From NCBI GenBank assembly GCA_964461035.1, contig CAYWRI010000033.1, positions 1-8,593 on the forward strand: a DNA stretch of 8,593 nucleotides. The letters run 5' to 3'. Both the position numbers and the translations under genes were made by a program. Positions 1 to 5,293 of the stretch are shown in pieces (the first letter of the stretch is position 1; each line of letters starts with the position of its first letter). This DNA is from CAYZNE01 sp964461035 (GTDB lineage: Archaea; Nanobdellota; Nanobdellia; Woesearchaeales; CAYZNE01). The notes under the pieces were generated by a model. The model did not search any database, was not told the origin of the DNA, and worked only from the letters and a program-made list of their open reading frames with translations.

Positions 1-391
1 CATGAGTCCAATTTTGAATCTCCTCATAAGTTTTATTCTTGAATAAAAACTTTTCATCATCTGTAAATTGAAACCATAATTCTAAATCAAATTTATCTTG
101 TAACCATTTAACAAATAACCAAACTGCTGCATGCCCCATATGAATTGGGCCTGAAGGACCACAACCAGTGTATAAAAATAGATTTCCTTTTTTGCTTTCC
201 TTTAATGCAATATCTAAGTCTCGATGAGCAAAAAATATTTTTCTTCTTAAATAATGATGAAGTTCTCCTGTAGAATTTTCTATATCTTTTAGAAGTTTAT
301 CATCTATTTTTTTTAAACCAAATTGAGATATTAATCTATCATAATCAATATTGCCTTTCACTTCCCAAGGTGTTACTATTGCTTTATTCAT
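1..391 (-). CDS. trpS: Tryptophanyl-tRNA synthetase, N-terminal part (cut by window edge)
   Basis: This is the first 130 codons of a cytoplasmic class I aminoacyl-tRNA synthetase that charges tRNA-Trp with tryptophan using ATP. The reading frame, translated by hand, starts MNKAIVTPWEV, followed by a DYDRLISQFG segment; this entry region is typical of archaeal/eukaryotic TrpRS. The class I signature is at residues 75-87, TGCGPSGPIHMGH, with HMGH as the HIGH motif. Residues 110-117, TDDEKFLF, match the TDDEKY(L/F) signature that separates archaeal/eukaryotic TrpRS from bacterial TrpRS and from TyrRS. The KMSKS loop and anticodon-binding domain lie beyond the left edge. The ATG at 389-391 is the only sensible start, since VTPWEV normally lies close to the N terminus. 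The gene is divergent from the pilin block, and a BRE/TATA element sits about 30 bases upstream. Family assignment is confident. Confidence 0.95.
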   Translation of the reverse strand, partial: MNKAIVTPWEVKGNIDYDRLISQFGLKKIDDKLLKDIENSTGELHHYLRRKIFFAHRDLDIALKESKKGNLFLYTGCGPSGPIHMGHAAVWLFVKWLQDKFDLELWFQFTDDEKFLFKNKTYEEIQNWTH

Positions 392-420
392 CTTATCTCA
401 AAATCAAATAAGAAAAAGAA

Positions 421-435
421 TTGATAAATGTTTCG
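421..435 (-). promoter_or_regulatory. Candidate BRE/TATA promoter of trpS
   Basis: On the minus strand CGAAAC (435-430) is followed by ATTTATCAA (429-421), a BRE-like plus TATA-like pair. The expected transcription start, about 25 bases downstream of the TATA centre, is near 399. This leaves only about 8 bases before the ATG at 391, with no clear Shine-Dalgarno, so the mRNA would be almost leaderless. The CGAAACATTTAT string recurs at the promoter before 3367. Confidence 0.55.
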
Positions 436-527
436 GAAATATGTTGTCTTCAAAACAATGAAATATTGCTTTAAATAAGATGATGAATAATAAACTTTAA
501 AAAAGGGGTAATCAAATGTACTACTAG

Positions 528-548
528 TTTAATAAAATTATAATAAAT
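528..548 (+). promoter_or_regulatory. Weak candidate TATA region for the pilin block
   Basis: An uninterrupted A/T tract with TTATAATAAAT-like sequence lies 35-55 bases before the first pilin-like gene. Transcription from here would give a leader of roughly 20 bases carrying the Shine-Dalgarno at 570-577. No clear BRE is visible and the surrounding sequence is so AT-rich that the exact TATA box cannot be chosen. The rest of 392-582 holds only this and the trpS promoter. Confidence 0.3.
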
Positions 549-569
549 AATATTAAATAATAATTTCGA

Positions 570-577
570 GAGGTGAT
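570..577 (+). promoter_or_regulatory. Strong Shine-Dalgarno of the first pilin-like gene
   Basis: GAGGTGAT is an uninterrupted complement of the archaeal 16S rRNA 3' end (AUCACCUC) and lies 5 bases before the ATG at 583, which fixes that start. It is the longest ribosome-binding match in the window and suggests high expression of this gene. Confidence 0.85.
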
Positions 578-582
578 TTTTT

Positions 583-624
583 ATGAATAAAAAAGCAAGT
601 ATGCAATTATCAATAAACATGATT
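583..624 (+). repeat. 42-nt conserved gene-start block, copy 1 of 3
   Basis: The first 14 codons of the three pilin-like genes (copies at 583-624, 1079-1120 and 1862-1903) are nearly identical as DNA: 40/42, 39/42 and 39/42 identical bases in the pairwise comparisons. Conservation of synonymous positions stops sharply after codon 14. Confidence 0.85.
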
Positions 625-1068
625 GTTATATTGATTATAGCTGTAGTAATTCTTGGTTTGGCATTGGGCTTTACTCAAAAAATATTTGGTCAGTTAACAA
701 CATCTATTGAGGAACAAGCAGCTAATGAAAAAGAACCACCTATGGCAACAGGGTCTGAACCTTTAACAATGTCTAGGGGATCTTCAATTGTTGCATCAAT
801 GGGTGAAGAATTTGCTGTAAAATGGAGTGTTTATTGTGATAAAGATCCAAAGTGTAGTCAAGTATCAATAGGTTTAGGTAGTTGCTCTGAATTGGCGTTA
901 GTTGAAGTTGGGAAAAAAGATATTACTTTTAACACTGCAGATACAATAACAACAATTTTAAAAGTTTCAAGTACTGCATCTAAAGGTCTTCATACATGCA
1001 CTATTAAATCAGATGGTGTAGCACCTCTAGCTTCTGGAGATTTAGATATAATTGTCAATATAAAATAA
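583..1068 (+). CDS. Type IV pilin-like surface protein with Ig-like C-terminal domain (paralog 1)
   Basis: A 161-residue exported, membrane-anchored protein of unknown exact role. Residues 1-6 (MNKKAS) form a short basic leader like a class III prepilin signal peptide. Residues 7-30 are the hydrophobic pilin-type helix beginning MQLSINM. A prepilin peptidase would cut after Ser6 or Ala5; position 5 of the mature chain lacks the Glu usual in bacterial pilins. A polar linker (31-58) leads to a beta-rich domain (about 60-161) with cysteines at 85, 91, 101 and 139 and an Ig-like look. The domain is shared with the next gene: PLTMSRG, then KWSVY, then a late Thr-Cys-Thr strand. The start is set by a strong Shine-Dalgarno. 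It is first in a three-gene run, 10 bases before paralog 2. Pilin, pseudopilin or a simple anchored surface protein all remain possible. Confidence 0.8.
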   Translation: MNKKASMQLSINMIVILIIAVVILGLALGFTQKIFGQLTTSIEEQAANEKEPPMATGSEPLTMSRGSSIVASMGEEFAVKWSVYCDKDPKCSQVSIGLGSCSELALVEVGKKDITFNTADTITTILKVSSTASKGLHTCTIKSDGVAPLASGDLDIIVNIK

Positions 1069-1078
1069 AGGTGAAAAT

Positions 1079-1120
1079 ATGAAAAAAAAAGCAAGTATGC
1101 AATTATCAATAAATATGATT
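1079..1120 (+). repeat. 42-nt conserved gene-start block, copy 2 of 3
   Basis: This copy differs from copy 1 only in codon 2 (AAA for AAT) and codon 12 (AAT for AAC). It encodes the leader and start of the pilin helix of paralog 2. Confidence 0.85.
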
Positions 1121-1543
1121 ATAATGTTAATTATTGCAGTTGTTGTTCTCGGTTTAGCATTGCATTTTATAATAAGGTTAATAAATCCTGACATAATAAA
1201 ATTGCCTGACGAACCTGAACCAATTATTGCTACAGCAACAAATCCTTTAACAATGTCAAGAGGAGATAGTATAATTACAAGAGATTCAGGTGAACAAATA
1301 GTTATTAAGTGGAGTGTTTATTCTGATGTTGTAGATTGTGATGGTGCCGTGATTGATTTAAGTGGTTGTGAAGGACTTTCTGTTAATAGTCAAGCTGATG
1401 CTAAGATACTTTTTGGTGAATCTGGAACTATAATGACTGTTTTAGATGTCTCAAAATCTCTTCCGTTAGGAACATACATTTGCACTGCTAAAACTACTGC
1501 GTGTTCAACAGGAAATTTGGATATTGCACTTACAATCGATTGA
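1079..1543 (+). CDS. Type IV pilin-like surface protein with Ig-like C-terminal domain (paralog 2)
   Basis: This 154-residue protein is a tandem paralog of the preceding gene. Its N terminus, MKKKASMQLSINMI, matches the first 14 residues of paralog 1 at 13 positions, and the following helix (to about residue 33) is near-identical. The linker is shorter and proline-rich (PDEPEP). The C-terminal beta-rich domain keeps PLTMSRG at 57-63, KWSVY at 77-81, and four cysteines (87, 97, 135, 142). It ends in an LDIALTI strand matching LDIIVNI of paralog 1. The cysteine nearest the N-terminal side of the domain in paralog 1 (85) is a serine here, so the disulfide pattern differs. AAAGGTGA at 1067-1074 overlaps the previous stop codon and sits 4 bases before the ATG, so the genes are co-transcribed and probably translationally coupled. 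Role as for paralog 1. Confidence 0.8.
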   Translation: MKKKASMQLSINMIIMLIIAVVVLGLALHFIIRLINPDIIKLPDEPEPIIATATNPLTMSRGDSIITRDSGEQIVIKWSVYSDVVDCDGAVIDLSGCEGLSVNSQADAKILFGESGTIMTVLDVSKSLPLGTYICTAKTTACSTGNLDIALTID

Positions 1544-1552
1544 GGTGAAAAT

Positions 1553-1777
1553 ATGAAAAAAAGAACATTAACTAAAACAGAAGAATTTGAATTAATGAAA
1601 ATCATCTTTGATAAATTATTACTGTTCGCAGTATTTATTTTAGGACTTGGTTTTTATAGAGTATTATTCAATGTTGGAGCATTTAGCTATAATCTTTTAA
1701 TAATTTTAGCAGGAATAATTTTCATTGTATTGTTCATAGCTATTCTTATAAAGGAGTATGATTATACAAAGCTCTGA
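1553..1777 (+). CDS. Small two-TM membrane protein of the pilin block
   Basis: A 74-residue protein not matched to a named family. The N terminus is basic and polar (MKKRTLTKTEEFELMK). It is followed by a hydrophobic segment at about 22-38, a short turn (YRVLFNVGAFSYN), a second segment at about 47-67, and a charged tail, KEYDYTKL. This predicts a helical hairpin with both ends in the cytoplasm. GAGGTGA at 1542-1548 overlaps the TGA stop of paralog 2 and lies 4 bases before this ATG, so it belongs to the same operon. A T-rich terminator follows directly, making it the last gene of the unit. The position next to two pilin-like proteins suggests an accessory or platform-like membrane partner, but that is inference from context only. 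Confidence 0.75.
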   Translation: MKKRTLTKTEEFELMKIIFDKLLLFAVFILGLGFYRVLFNVGAFSYNLLIILAGIIFIVLFIAILIKEYDYTKL

Positions 1778-1778
1778 G

Positions 1779-1814
1779 TTTTTTATTTCTTTCTTTATTT
1801 TTTAATTTTTATTG
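1779..1814 (+). terminator. T-rich terminator after the first pilin operon
   Basis: Directly after the stop codon at 1775-1777 there are four closely spaced T runs, broken only by single A, C or AA, over about 35 bases. No stable hairpin precedes them. T-rich tracts without a stem are the usual archaeal intrinsic terminator, so transcription of 583-1777 probably ends here. Confidence 0.6.
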
Positions 1815-1824
1815 TAAGCATTGC

Positions 1825-1836
1825 TAAATCAATATG
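1825..1836 (+). promoter_or_regulatory. Weak TATA-like element before the third pilin gene
   Basis: TAAATCAATATG lies 20-37 bases before the three in-frame ATGs at 1856-1864 and matches the putative nucleotidase promoter (TAAATCTATATG, minus, 6590-6579) at 11 of 12 positions. Its spacing to the ATGs and the lack of any Shine-Dalgarno fit a leaderless transcript. Confidence 0.4.
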
Positions 1837-1861
1837 ATAATAATATAATACTAAAATGATG

Positions 1862-1903
1862 ATGAATAAAAAAGCAGGTATGCAATTATCAATAAATATG
1901 CTT
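1862..1903 (+). repeat. 42-nt conserved gene-start block, copy 3 of 3
   Basis: This copy carries GGT for AGT at codon 6 (Gly instead of Ser at the putative -1 site), AAT at codon 12 and CTT at codon 14; otherwise it matches copy 1. The ectodomain downstream is unrelated to that of copies 1 and 2. Confidence 0.85.
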
Positions 1904-2392
1904 GTAACTTTGATAATAATGATAGTAATATTTTCTTTTGGAATAGTCTTATTCAAAACAGTTTATGATAAAAGTGTTGATTTGGATAAAGAAGTTCAAA
2001 ATGAGGCAAATCAAAGAATCATAGACTTAAATACTTGTGAAGAACTTGTTTGTGTTTTAAATCCTCAACAAGAATATGATGGTGAGAGTCTTACATATGT
2101 AATTAGAATAAACAATGAAAATAGTGTAAATCCTCAAAATGATTTTAAATTTGAAGAATCAGATTGTACTTATTCTTGCGATGATGGAACTTTAGGAGAT
2201 TGTGACCCTGATGAATATGAAGCATCACCCGCTCTTACTCAAGGAACTGTTTCAATAAAAAATAATGAAAGAGATCATAGATTATTATTATTTTCTCCAA
2301 AACATATAAATTGTGAATACTCTTTATTTTTTAAAATACAAAGAACCGGTGTAGATTATGGTTCAACTCAAATACTTTGGGTTAATACTTAA
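1862..2392 (+). CDS. Type IV pilin-like surface protein, Cys-rich ectodomain (third copy of the N terminus)
   Basis: A 176-residue protein counted from the third of three consecutive in-frame ATGs (1856, 1859, 1862). The third gives MNKKAG, aligning with paralog 1. The leader MNKKAG is a better prepilin site than in the two paralogs, with Gly at -1, followed by MQLSINML and a hydrophobic helix to about residue 31. A heptad-like polar stretch (32-55) connects to an acidic ectodomain with six cysteines (59, 64, 102, 106, 114, 151), including a CX3CX7C cluster at 102-114. The ectodomain lacks the PLTMSRG/KWSVY features, so only the N-terminal segment is shared. There is no Shine-Dalgarno, and a TATA-like element upstream suggests leaderless expression separate from the first pilin operon. 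The stop lies one base from the convergent tpiA stop. It is likely a surface-exposed pilin or minor pilin; its function is unknown. Confidence 0.75.
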   Translation: MNKKAGMQLSINMLVTLIIMIVIFSFGIVLFKTVYDKSVDLDKEVQNEANQRIIDLNTCEELVCVLNPQQEYDGESLTYVIRINNENSVNPQNDFKFEESDCTYSCDDGTLGDCDPDEYEASPALTQGTVSIKNNERDHRLLLFSPKHINCEYSLFFKIQRTGVDYGSTQILWVNT

Positions 2393-2393
2393 A

Positions 2394-3074
2394 CTAAAGT
2401 TCTTTTGCCATTTCTAAAATTATTTTTTCAGGTTTTTTTGATTTAACAATTCTACTTGCAACAAGAACGCCTTTTGCTCCTAAATCTATAGCACTTCTAA
2501 CATCTTTACCAGAACTTATTCCTGCACCACACAATAAAGGGACCTTGCTTACTTGAGAAACACGAAGAACAGAATCACTCACAATTTCGGGTTTAGATTT
2601 ACTAACAGAAATACCTGTTCCTATTAATTCAGATGGTTCGACAGCAACAAAATCGGGTTTGAATAATGAAACCGCTGCTGCTTGCTCAGAATCTGTAGCA
2701 CAAATTATAACTTTTAATTTAAATTTCTTGGCTAATTCAGTGGATTCATCAATTTCATTAAGATCAAATCTATCCTCTGAATGATTTAATAAAACTCCTT
2801 CAGCACCATTAAATTTAAGTGTTTTAGCAAGAACTTTTCCTGTGTGCGCACCATATTCTATAGGGTCAAGGTGTTCAGAATAAATAGGAATATCAACTAA
2901 TTTACTTAATCTATAAATATCAGTTTCTTGAACAACAAGAATAATTTTCTTACCTGTTTTTTTGGCAATACTATTTGCAGCTAATGCAAGTTTATCTGCT
3001 TTTTTTCCTGAGCTTTCAGCATATGTTTTGAAGTTAATAATTAGAACATTCTCACTCTTTTTTTTCTTTAACAT
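2394..3074 (-). CDS. tpiA: Triosephosphate isomerase, archaeal type
   Basis: A cytoplasmic TIM-barrel enzyme that interconverts dihydroxyacetone phosphate and glyceraldehyde 3-phosphate in glycolysis/gluconeogenesis. At 226 residues it has the length of the short archaeal class (bacterial and eukaryotic enzymes have about 250). Catalytic features are intact: Asn14 and Lys16 in INFKTY on strand 1; NHSE at 97-100, giving the electrophilic His98 (counterpart of His95 in the classical numbering) and Glu100; Glu146 as the general base in AVEPSELIGTG (144-154), which is the flexible loop; and CGAGISSG at 182-189 for phosphate binding. The ATG at 3074 is preceded by GGTGAGG, supporting the start. 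The extra MLKKKKSEN before the first strand is slightly longer and more basic than usual. It converges on the third pilin gene with one base between stops, so the two transcripts must overlap or end inside each other. Confidence 0.95.
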   Translation of the reverse strand: MLKKKKSENVLIINFKTYAESSGKKADKLALAANSIAKKTGKKIILVVQETDIYRLSKLVDIPIYSEHLDPIEYGAHTGKVLAKTLKFNGAEGVLLNHSEDRFDLNEIDESTELAKKFKLKVIICATDSEQAAAVSLFKPDFVAVEPSELIGTGISVSKSKPEIVSDSVLRVSQVSKVPLLCGAGISSGKDVRSAIDLGAKGVLVASRIVKSKKPEKIILEMAKEL

Positions 3075-3077
3075 TAC

Positions 3078-3084
3078 CTCACCC
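3078..3084 (-). promoter_or_regulatory. Shine-Dalgarno of tpiA
   Basis: On the minus strand GGGTGAG lies 3-4 bases before the ATG at 3074, overlapping a second possible register (GAGGT). It shows that tpiA, unlike several neighbours, is translated from a leadered mRNA. Confidence 0.7.
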
Positions 3085-3326
3085 TTAATTAATACTTTTA
3101 AAAAGCTTGTTGTTTTTTTGAGTAAGTTTAAAGTGGAATCTTTTTATTTGATGTTGAGAGTTCTTGGTTACCGTGTATCCAATTTTAATTAGGTGTAGTA
3201 ATAATTTTATTTTTTCATAGAAAATGTATTTCACTTAGTTTATTTTAAGGTAATATTTTTTATCATTCTGGTCACGTTCGTATTTTGTTTTCTTCAGCAT
3301 ACGAAACTTAAAAAAATAGACCCAAG

Positions 3327-3342
3327 ACGAAACATTTATATA
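3327..3342 (+). promoter_or_regulatory. Strong BRE/TATA promoter of the membrane-protein operon (leaderless)
   Basis: ACGAAAC (BRE-like, 3327-3333) is followed by ATTTATATA (3334-3342), a near-ideal archaeal TATA box. Its centre lies about 28 bases before the ATG at 3367, so the mRNA should start at or next to that ATG. No Shine-Dalgarno is present. The TATA-to-ATG distance (32 bases from the first T of TTTATATA) is the same as for the gene at 5294. Confidence 0.8.
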
Positions 3343-3366
3343 TACATATTAGTAGTATTTTATATT

Positions 3367-3936
3367 ATGGCTGAAACAAGTGTCTTTAGAGGCGGACTAG
3401 AGTTTCTGGATAAGGTGGGAATATATGATGTAGTTCTACCATTTTTATTGACTTTTACTTTAGTTTTTGCACTTCTTGAAAAAACAAAGATTCTCGGAGT
3501 TCAAGCAGATTCGTATAGTGAAGATAAAACAGAATATCCTAAAAGAAACCTTAATAGTATGGTTGCATTTGTAATCGCGTTTTTTGTAGTTGCTTCGTCT
3601 CAACTTGTTGCTTTAATAAATAAAACAGTAAGTTCAGTATTCATATTACTATTATTAGCAGTTATGTTTATGTTAGTAATAGGAACATTTGGCAGAGATG
3701 AAGAATTTGCCTTCAACAACAAAACTGTTTTCATAGTTATAATGGGAATTGCAATAGTTTTAATATTCCTTGATGCACTTGGATGGTTACAAATAGGATA
3801 TAATTTTTTGAAAAGGTATTGGAGTACTGAAGTAGTATCTTCAATCATATTTATAGTGCTTATAGCAATATTTATTTGGATTATGGGTGCAAGACCCAAA
3901 TCAATAAGTAATAACGTTAAAGCTGATGAGGATTAA
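3367..3936 (+). CDS. Five-TM membrane protein, first of three paralogs
   Basis: A 189-residue integral membrane protein of unknown function. Hydrophobic segments lie at about 20-38, 63-84, 88-108, 120-138 and 155-174, with a charged loop (45-62) after TM1 and an acidic tail, KADED. TM1 begins and ends with a motif shared with the next gene: Asp21, then LPF, then VFALLEK, then ILG ending at residue 44. TM3 ends in FMLVIGTFG, which also recurs in the next protein. The start at 3367 is the first ATG after a strong TATA box at leaderless spacing. It heads a tight operon of three paralogs, with 20 bases to the next gene. I do not recognise a named family or any catalytic residues; a channel, scaffold or secretion-platform role is possible but unproven. 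Confidence 0.8.
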   Translation: MAETSVFRGGLEFLDKVGIYDVVLPFLLTFTLVFALLEKTKILGVQADSYSEDKTEYPKRNLNSMVAFVIAFFVVASSQLVALINKTVSSVFILLLLAVMFMLVIGTFGRDEEFAFNNKTVFIVIMGIAIVLIFLDALGWLQIGYNFLKRYWSTEVVSSIIFIVLIAIFIWIMGARPKSISNNVKADED

Positions 3937-3942
3937 ATAATT

Positions 3943-3951
3943 AAAGGTGAG
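3943..3951 (+). promoter_or_regulatory. Shine-Dalgarno of the second paralog
   Basis: AAAGGTGAG ends 5 bases before the ATG at 3957. It is strong, unlike the first gene (leaderless) and the third gene (none visible) of the same operon, so the three cistrons appear to start translation by three different routes. Confidence 0.75.
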
Positions 3952-3956
3952 CAAAA

Positions 3957-4562
3957 ATGAACTTTTATGATGCAATTGAAATTTTAGGAGAATCGGGATT
4001 TTTAGACGTTTTTCTTCCATTTATGTTAATATTTGTGATTGTTTTTGCAGTTTTGCAAAAAAGTCAAATATTGGGTAGGGGTGAAGAAAAAAGAAAATTC
4101 AATATAATACTTTCATTAGTTATGGGATTATCGGTTGTAATTCCTCACGCACTTGGAAGATATCCTGTGGATTCTGATCCGGTACTAATGATAAATAATA
4201 TTCTTCCAAATTTATCTTTAATTATGTTGGCAGTAATATCATTTATGTTAATCGTTGGAGTTTTTGGAGCAAATATAAAAGTTGCAGGAACACCGTTAAG
4301 TGGTTTAATAGTTATCTTTGCAATAATTTCAGTTTTAGCAACATTTGGAAATGCTGCAGGTTGGTTTGGTCAATTACCTTGGTGGCTAAGCTTTTTAAAT
4401 GATGAAAGCACACAAGTAATTGTTGTAACAATCTTAATAATTGCGGTTGTAATTTGGTTTATAACTGCGCCAACAAAGAGTAAAACACAAACATCTAAAG
4501 AGGGTTGGTTCAGTAATATGTTAGAATCAGTTGGCTCTAAAAAAGACGGTAATGATGACTAA
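3957..4562 (+). CDS. Five-TM membrane protein, second of three paralogs
   Basis: A 201-residue membrane protein paralogous to the preceding gene. Residues 17-40 (Asp17, LPF at 20-22, VFAVLQK, ILG) align with residues 21-44 of the first paralog without gaps. Predicted segments lie at about 14-34, 48-65, 85-104, 114-133 and 152-170. A proline- and aspartate-containing loop (68-82) separates TM2 and TM3; TM3 ends in FMLIVGVFG, like FMLVIGTFG of the first paralog. The aromatic GWFGQLPWW stretch (135-143) between TM4 and TM5 parallels GWLQIGYNF in the first. The C-terminal tail of about 30 residues is hydrophilic and Lys-rich, probably cytoplasmic. The stop is two bases from the next ATG. Function unknown. 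Confidence 0.8.
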   Translation: MNFYDAIEILGESGFLDVFLPFMLIFVIVFAVLQKSQILGRGEEKRKFNIILSLVMGLSVVIPHALGRYPVDSDPVLMINNILPNLSLIMLAVISFMLIVGVFGANIKVAGTPLSGLIVIFAIISVLATFGNAAGWFGQLPWWLSFLNDESTQVIVVTILIIAVVIWFITAPTKSKTQTSKEGWFSNMLESVGSKKDGNDD

Positions 4563-4564
4563 AA

Positions 4565-5170
4565 ATGGCTTCACTTATGGATATCGGACTCCTGCAATTT
4601 TTTTCAAACCTTTTTCTTTTTCTATTTATATTTGCAGGAACATATGCTTTACTAGTTAAATCAAAGTTATTCGGGGAATCTAAAAATTTAGTGAGTATTA
4701 TAGCTATTGCTGTTGCGATAATTGTGATAGTTACAGATCCTGTTGCAGAATTTTTACTTTATATTTTGCCTTGGTTTTTTGTTTTAAGTCTTGTAATACT
4801 GATGTTTATATTTGCAGGTAAACTTTTTGGAGTAAGCGATAGTTCAATATCTAATTCATTTCATTGGAAAAAAACACCCATTGTAACTTGGGTAATAATA
4901 TTTGTTGTGTTAATTATCGTATTTGGATTTTCAAATTTGTATGGTCAACAATTACTAGAAAATAATCCTGATATTAATGCAACATCTGAAAATGGAGATG
5001 GTGTTTCAATTGTTGGCGATGCACAAATACCTGTAAATTCAAATCAATATGGTTCTAATGTACTTGCAACATTAACTCATCCTAAAGTTATTGGAATGGT
5101 TGTAATATTGATTGTTGGAATGCTTGCGATACTTCTTATAACTCAAAGCGGATTTCCGAAGTTTAGTTAA
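4565..5170 (+). CDS. Five-TM membrane protein, third and most divergent paralog
   Basis: A 201-residue membrane protein. TM1 (12-31) ends in TYALLVKSKLFG (26-37), the counterpart of VFALLEKTKILG and VFAVLQKSQILG in the two upstream genes, but the LPF motif is missing. Further segments lie at about 43-57, 62-84, 107-123 and 176-193. TM3 ends in FIFAGKLFG, parallel to the FMLVxGxFG of the paralogs. Unlike them it has a polar loop of about 50 residues between TM4 and TM5 (124-172), rich in Asn, Gly and Asp, with one N-glycosylation sequon (N138-A-T); this loop is probably outside the cell. The ATG follows the previous stop after two bases with no evident Shine-Dalgarno, so translation is likely coupled. 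It is the last gene of the operon; only weak T runs follow. Function unknown. Confidence 0.8.
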   Translation: MASLMDIGLLQFFSNLFLFLFIFAGTYALLVKSKLFGESKNLVSIIAIAVAIIVIVTDPVAEFLLYILPWFFVLSLVILMFIFAGKLFGVSDSSISNSFHWKKTPIVTWVIIFVVLIIVFGFSNLYGQQLLENNPDINATSENGDGVSIVGDAQIPVNSNQYGSNVLATLTHPKVIGMVVILIVGMLAILLITQSGFPKFS

Positions 5171-5254
5171 TTTTCTAAGATTTTAATTATGTGTGTGTAA
5201 AGAAGCTTAGTGTATTAATTAGAATTCTTTGAGTAAATTTAGAGCCTATTTTTT

Positions 5255-5269
5255 GAAAAGTTTTATATA
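5255..5269 (+). promoter_or_regulatory. BRE/TATA promoter of the Cys-rich protein gene (leaderless)
   Basis: GAAAAG (5255-5260, BRE-like) precedes TTTTATATA (5261-5269). TTTATATA begins 32 bases before the ATG at 5294, the same spacing as the promoter before 3367, so transcription should begin at or just before the start codon. No Shine-Dalgarno is seen. Confidence 0.75.
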
Positions 5270-5293
5270 TTGATTATTTCCTGTTGATAATAT

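Larger units (their letters stand above)
3075..3366. other. Divergent intergenic region tpiA / three-paralog membrane operon
   Basis: These 292 bases separate two outward-facing genes. The left end holds the tpiA Shine-Dalgarno and A/T-rich candidates for its promoter (for example CTTTTTAAAAG around 3096-3106, minus), none of them decisive. The right end holds the strong promoter at 3327-3342. A direct repeat of ACGAAAC occurs at 3301-3307 and 3327-3333; the first copy is followed by TTAAAAAAA and could be a second, upstream promoter. Between about 3120 and 3295 I see no convincing gene, RNA or repeat. Confidence 0.6.

Noticed and set aside
519..529. TACTACTAGTT, one base from the TACT-N3-AGTA box of Thermococcus TrmB
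   Set aside because: It is a single imperfect match in AT-rich DNA, and the TrmB-family protein here lacks the sugar-binding domain of the founding member.
1390..1605. Minus-strand open frame of 71 codons across the second pilin-like gene and the small TM gene
   Set aside because: It lies antisense to two well-supported genes with their own ribosome-binding sites and shows no recognisable features.
583..2392. Archaellin (flagellin) assignment for the pilin-like genes
   Set aside because: No other archaellum genes are nearby, and the ectodomains are short, cysteine-containing and unlike archaellin cores.
2962..3192. Plus-strand open frame of 76 codons opposite the tpiA start
   Set aside because: It covers the catalytic N terminus of tpiA and its Shine-Dalgarno on the other strand; the hydrophobic translation reflects reversed TIM-barrel codons.
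3600..3899. Minus-strand open frame of 99 codons inside the first five-TM gene
   Set aside because: It is fully antisense to a gene with a strong promoter and a paralog, and has no start signal.
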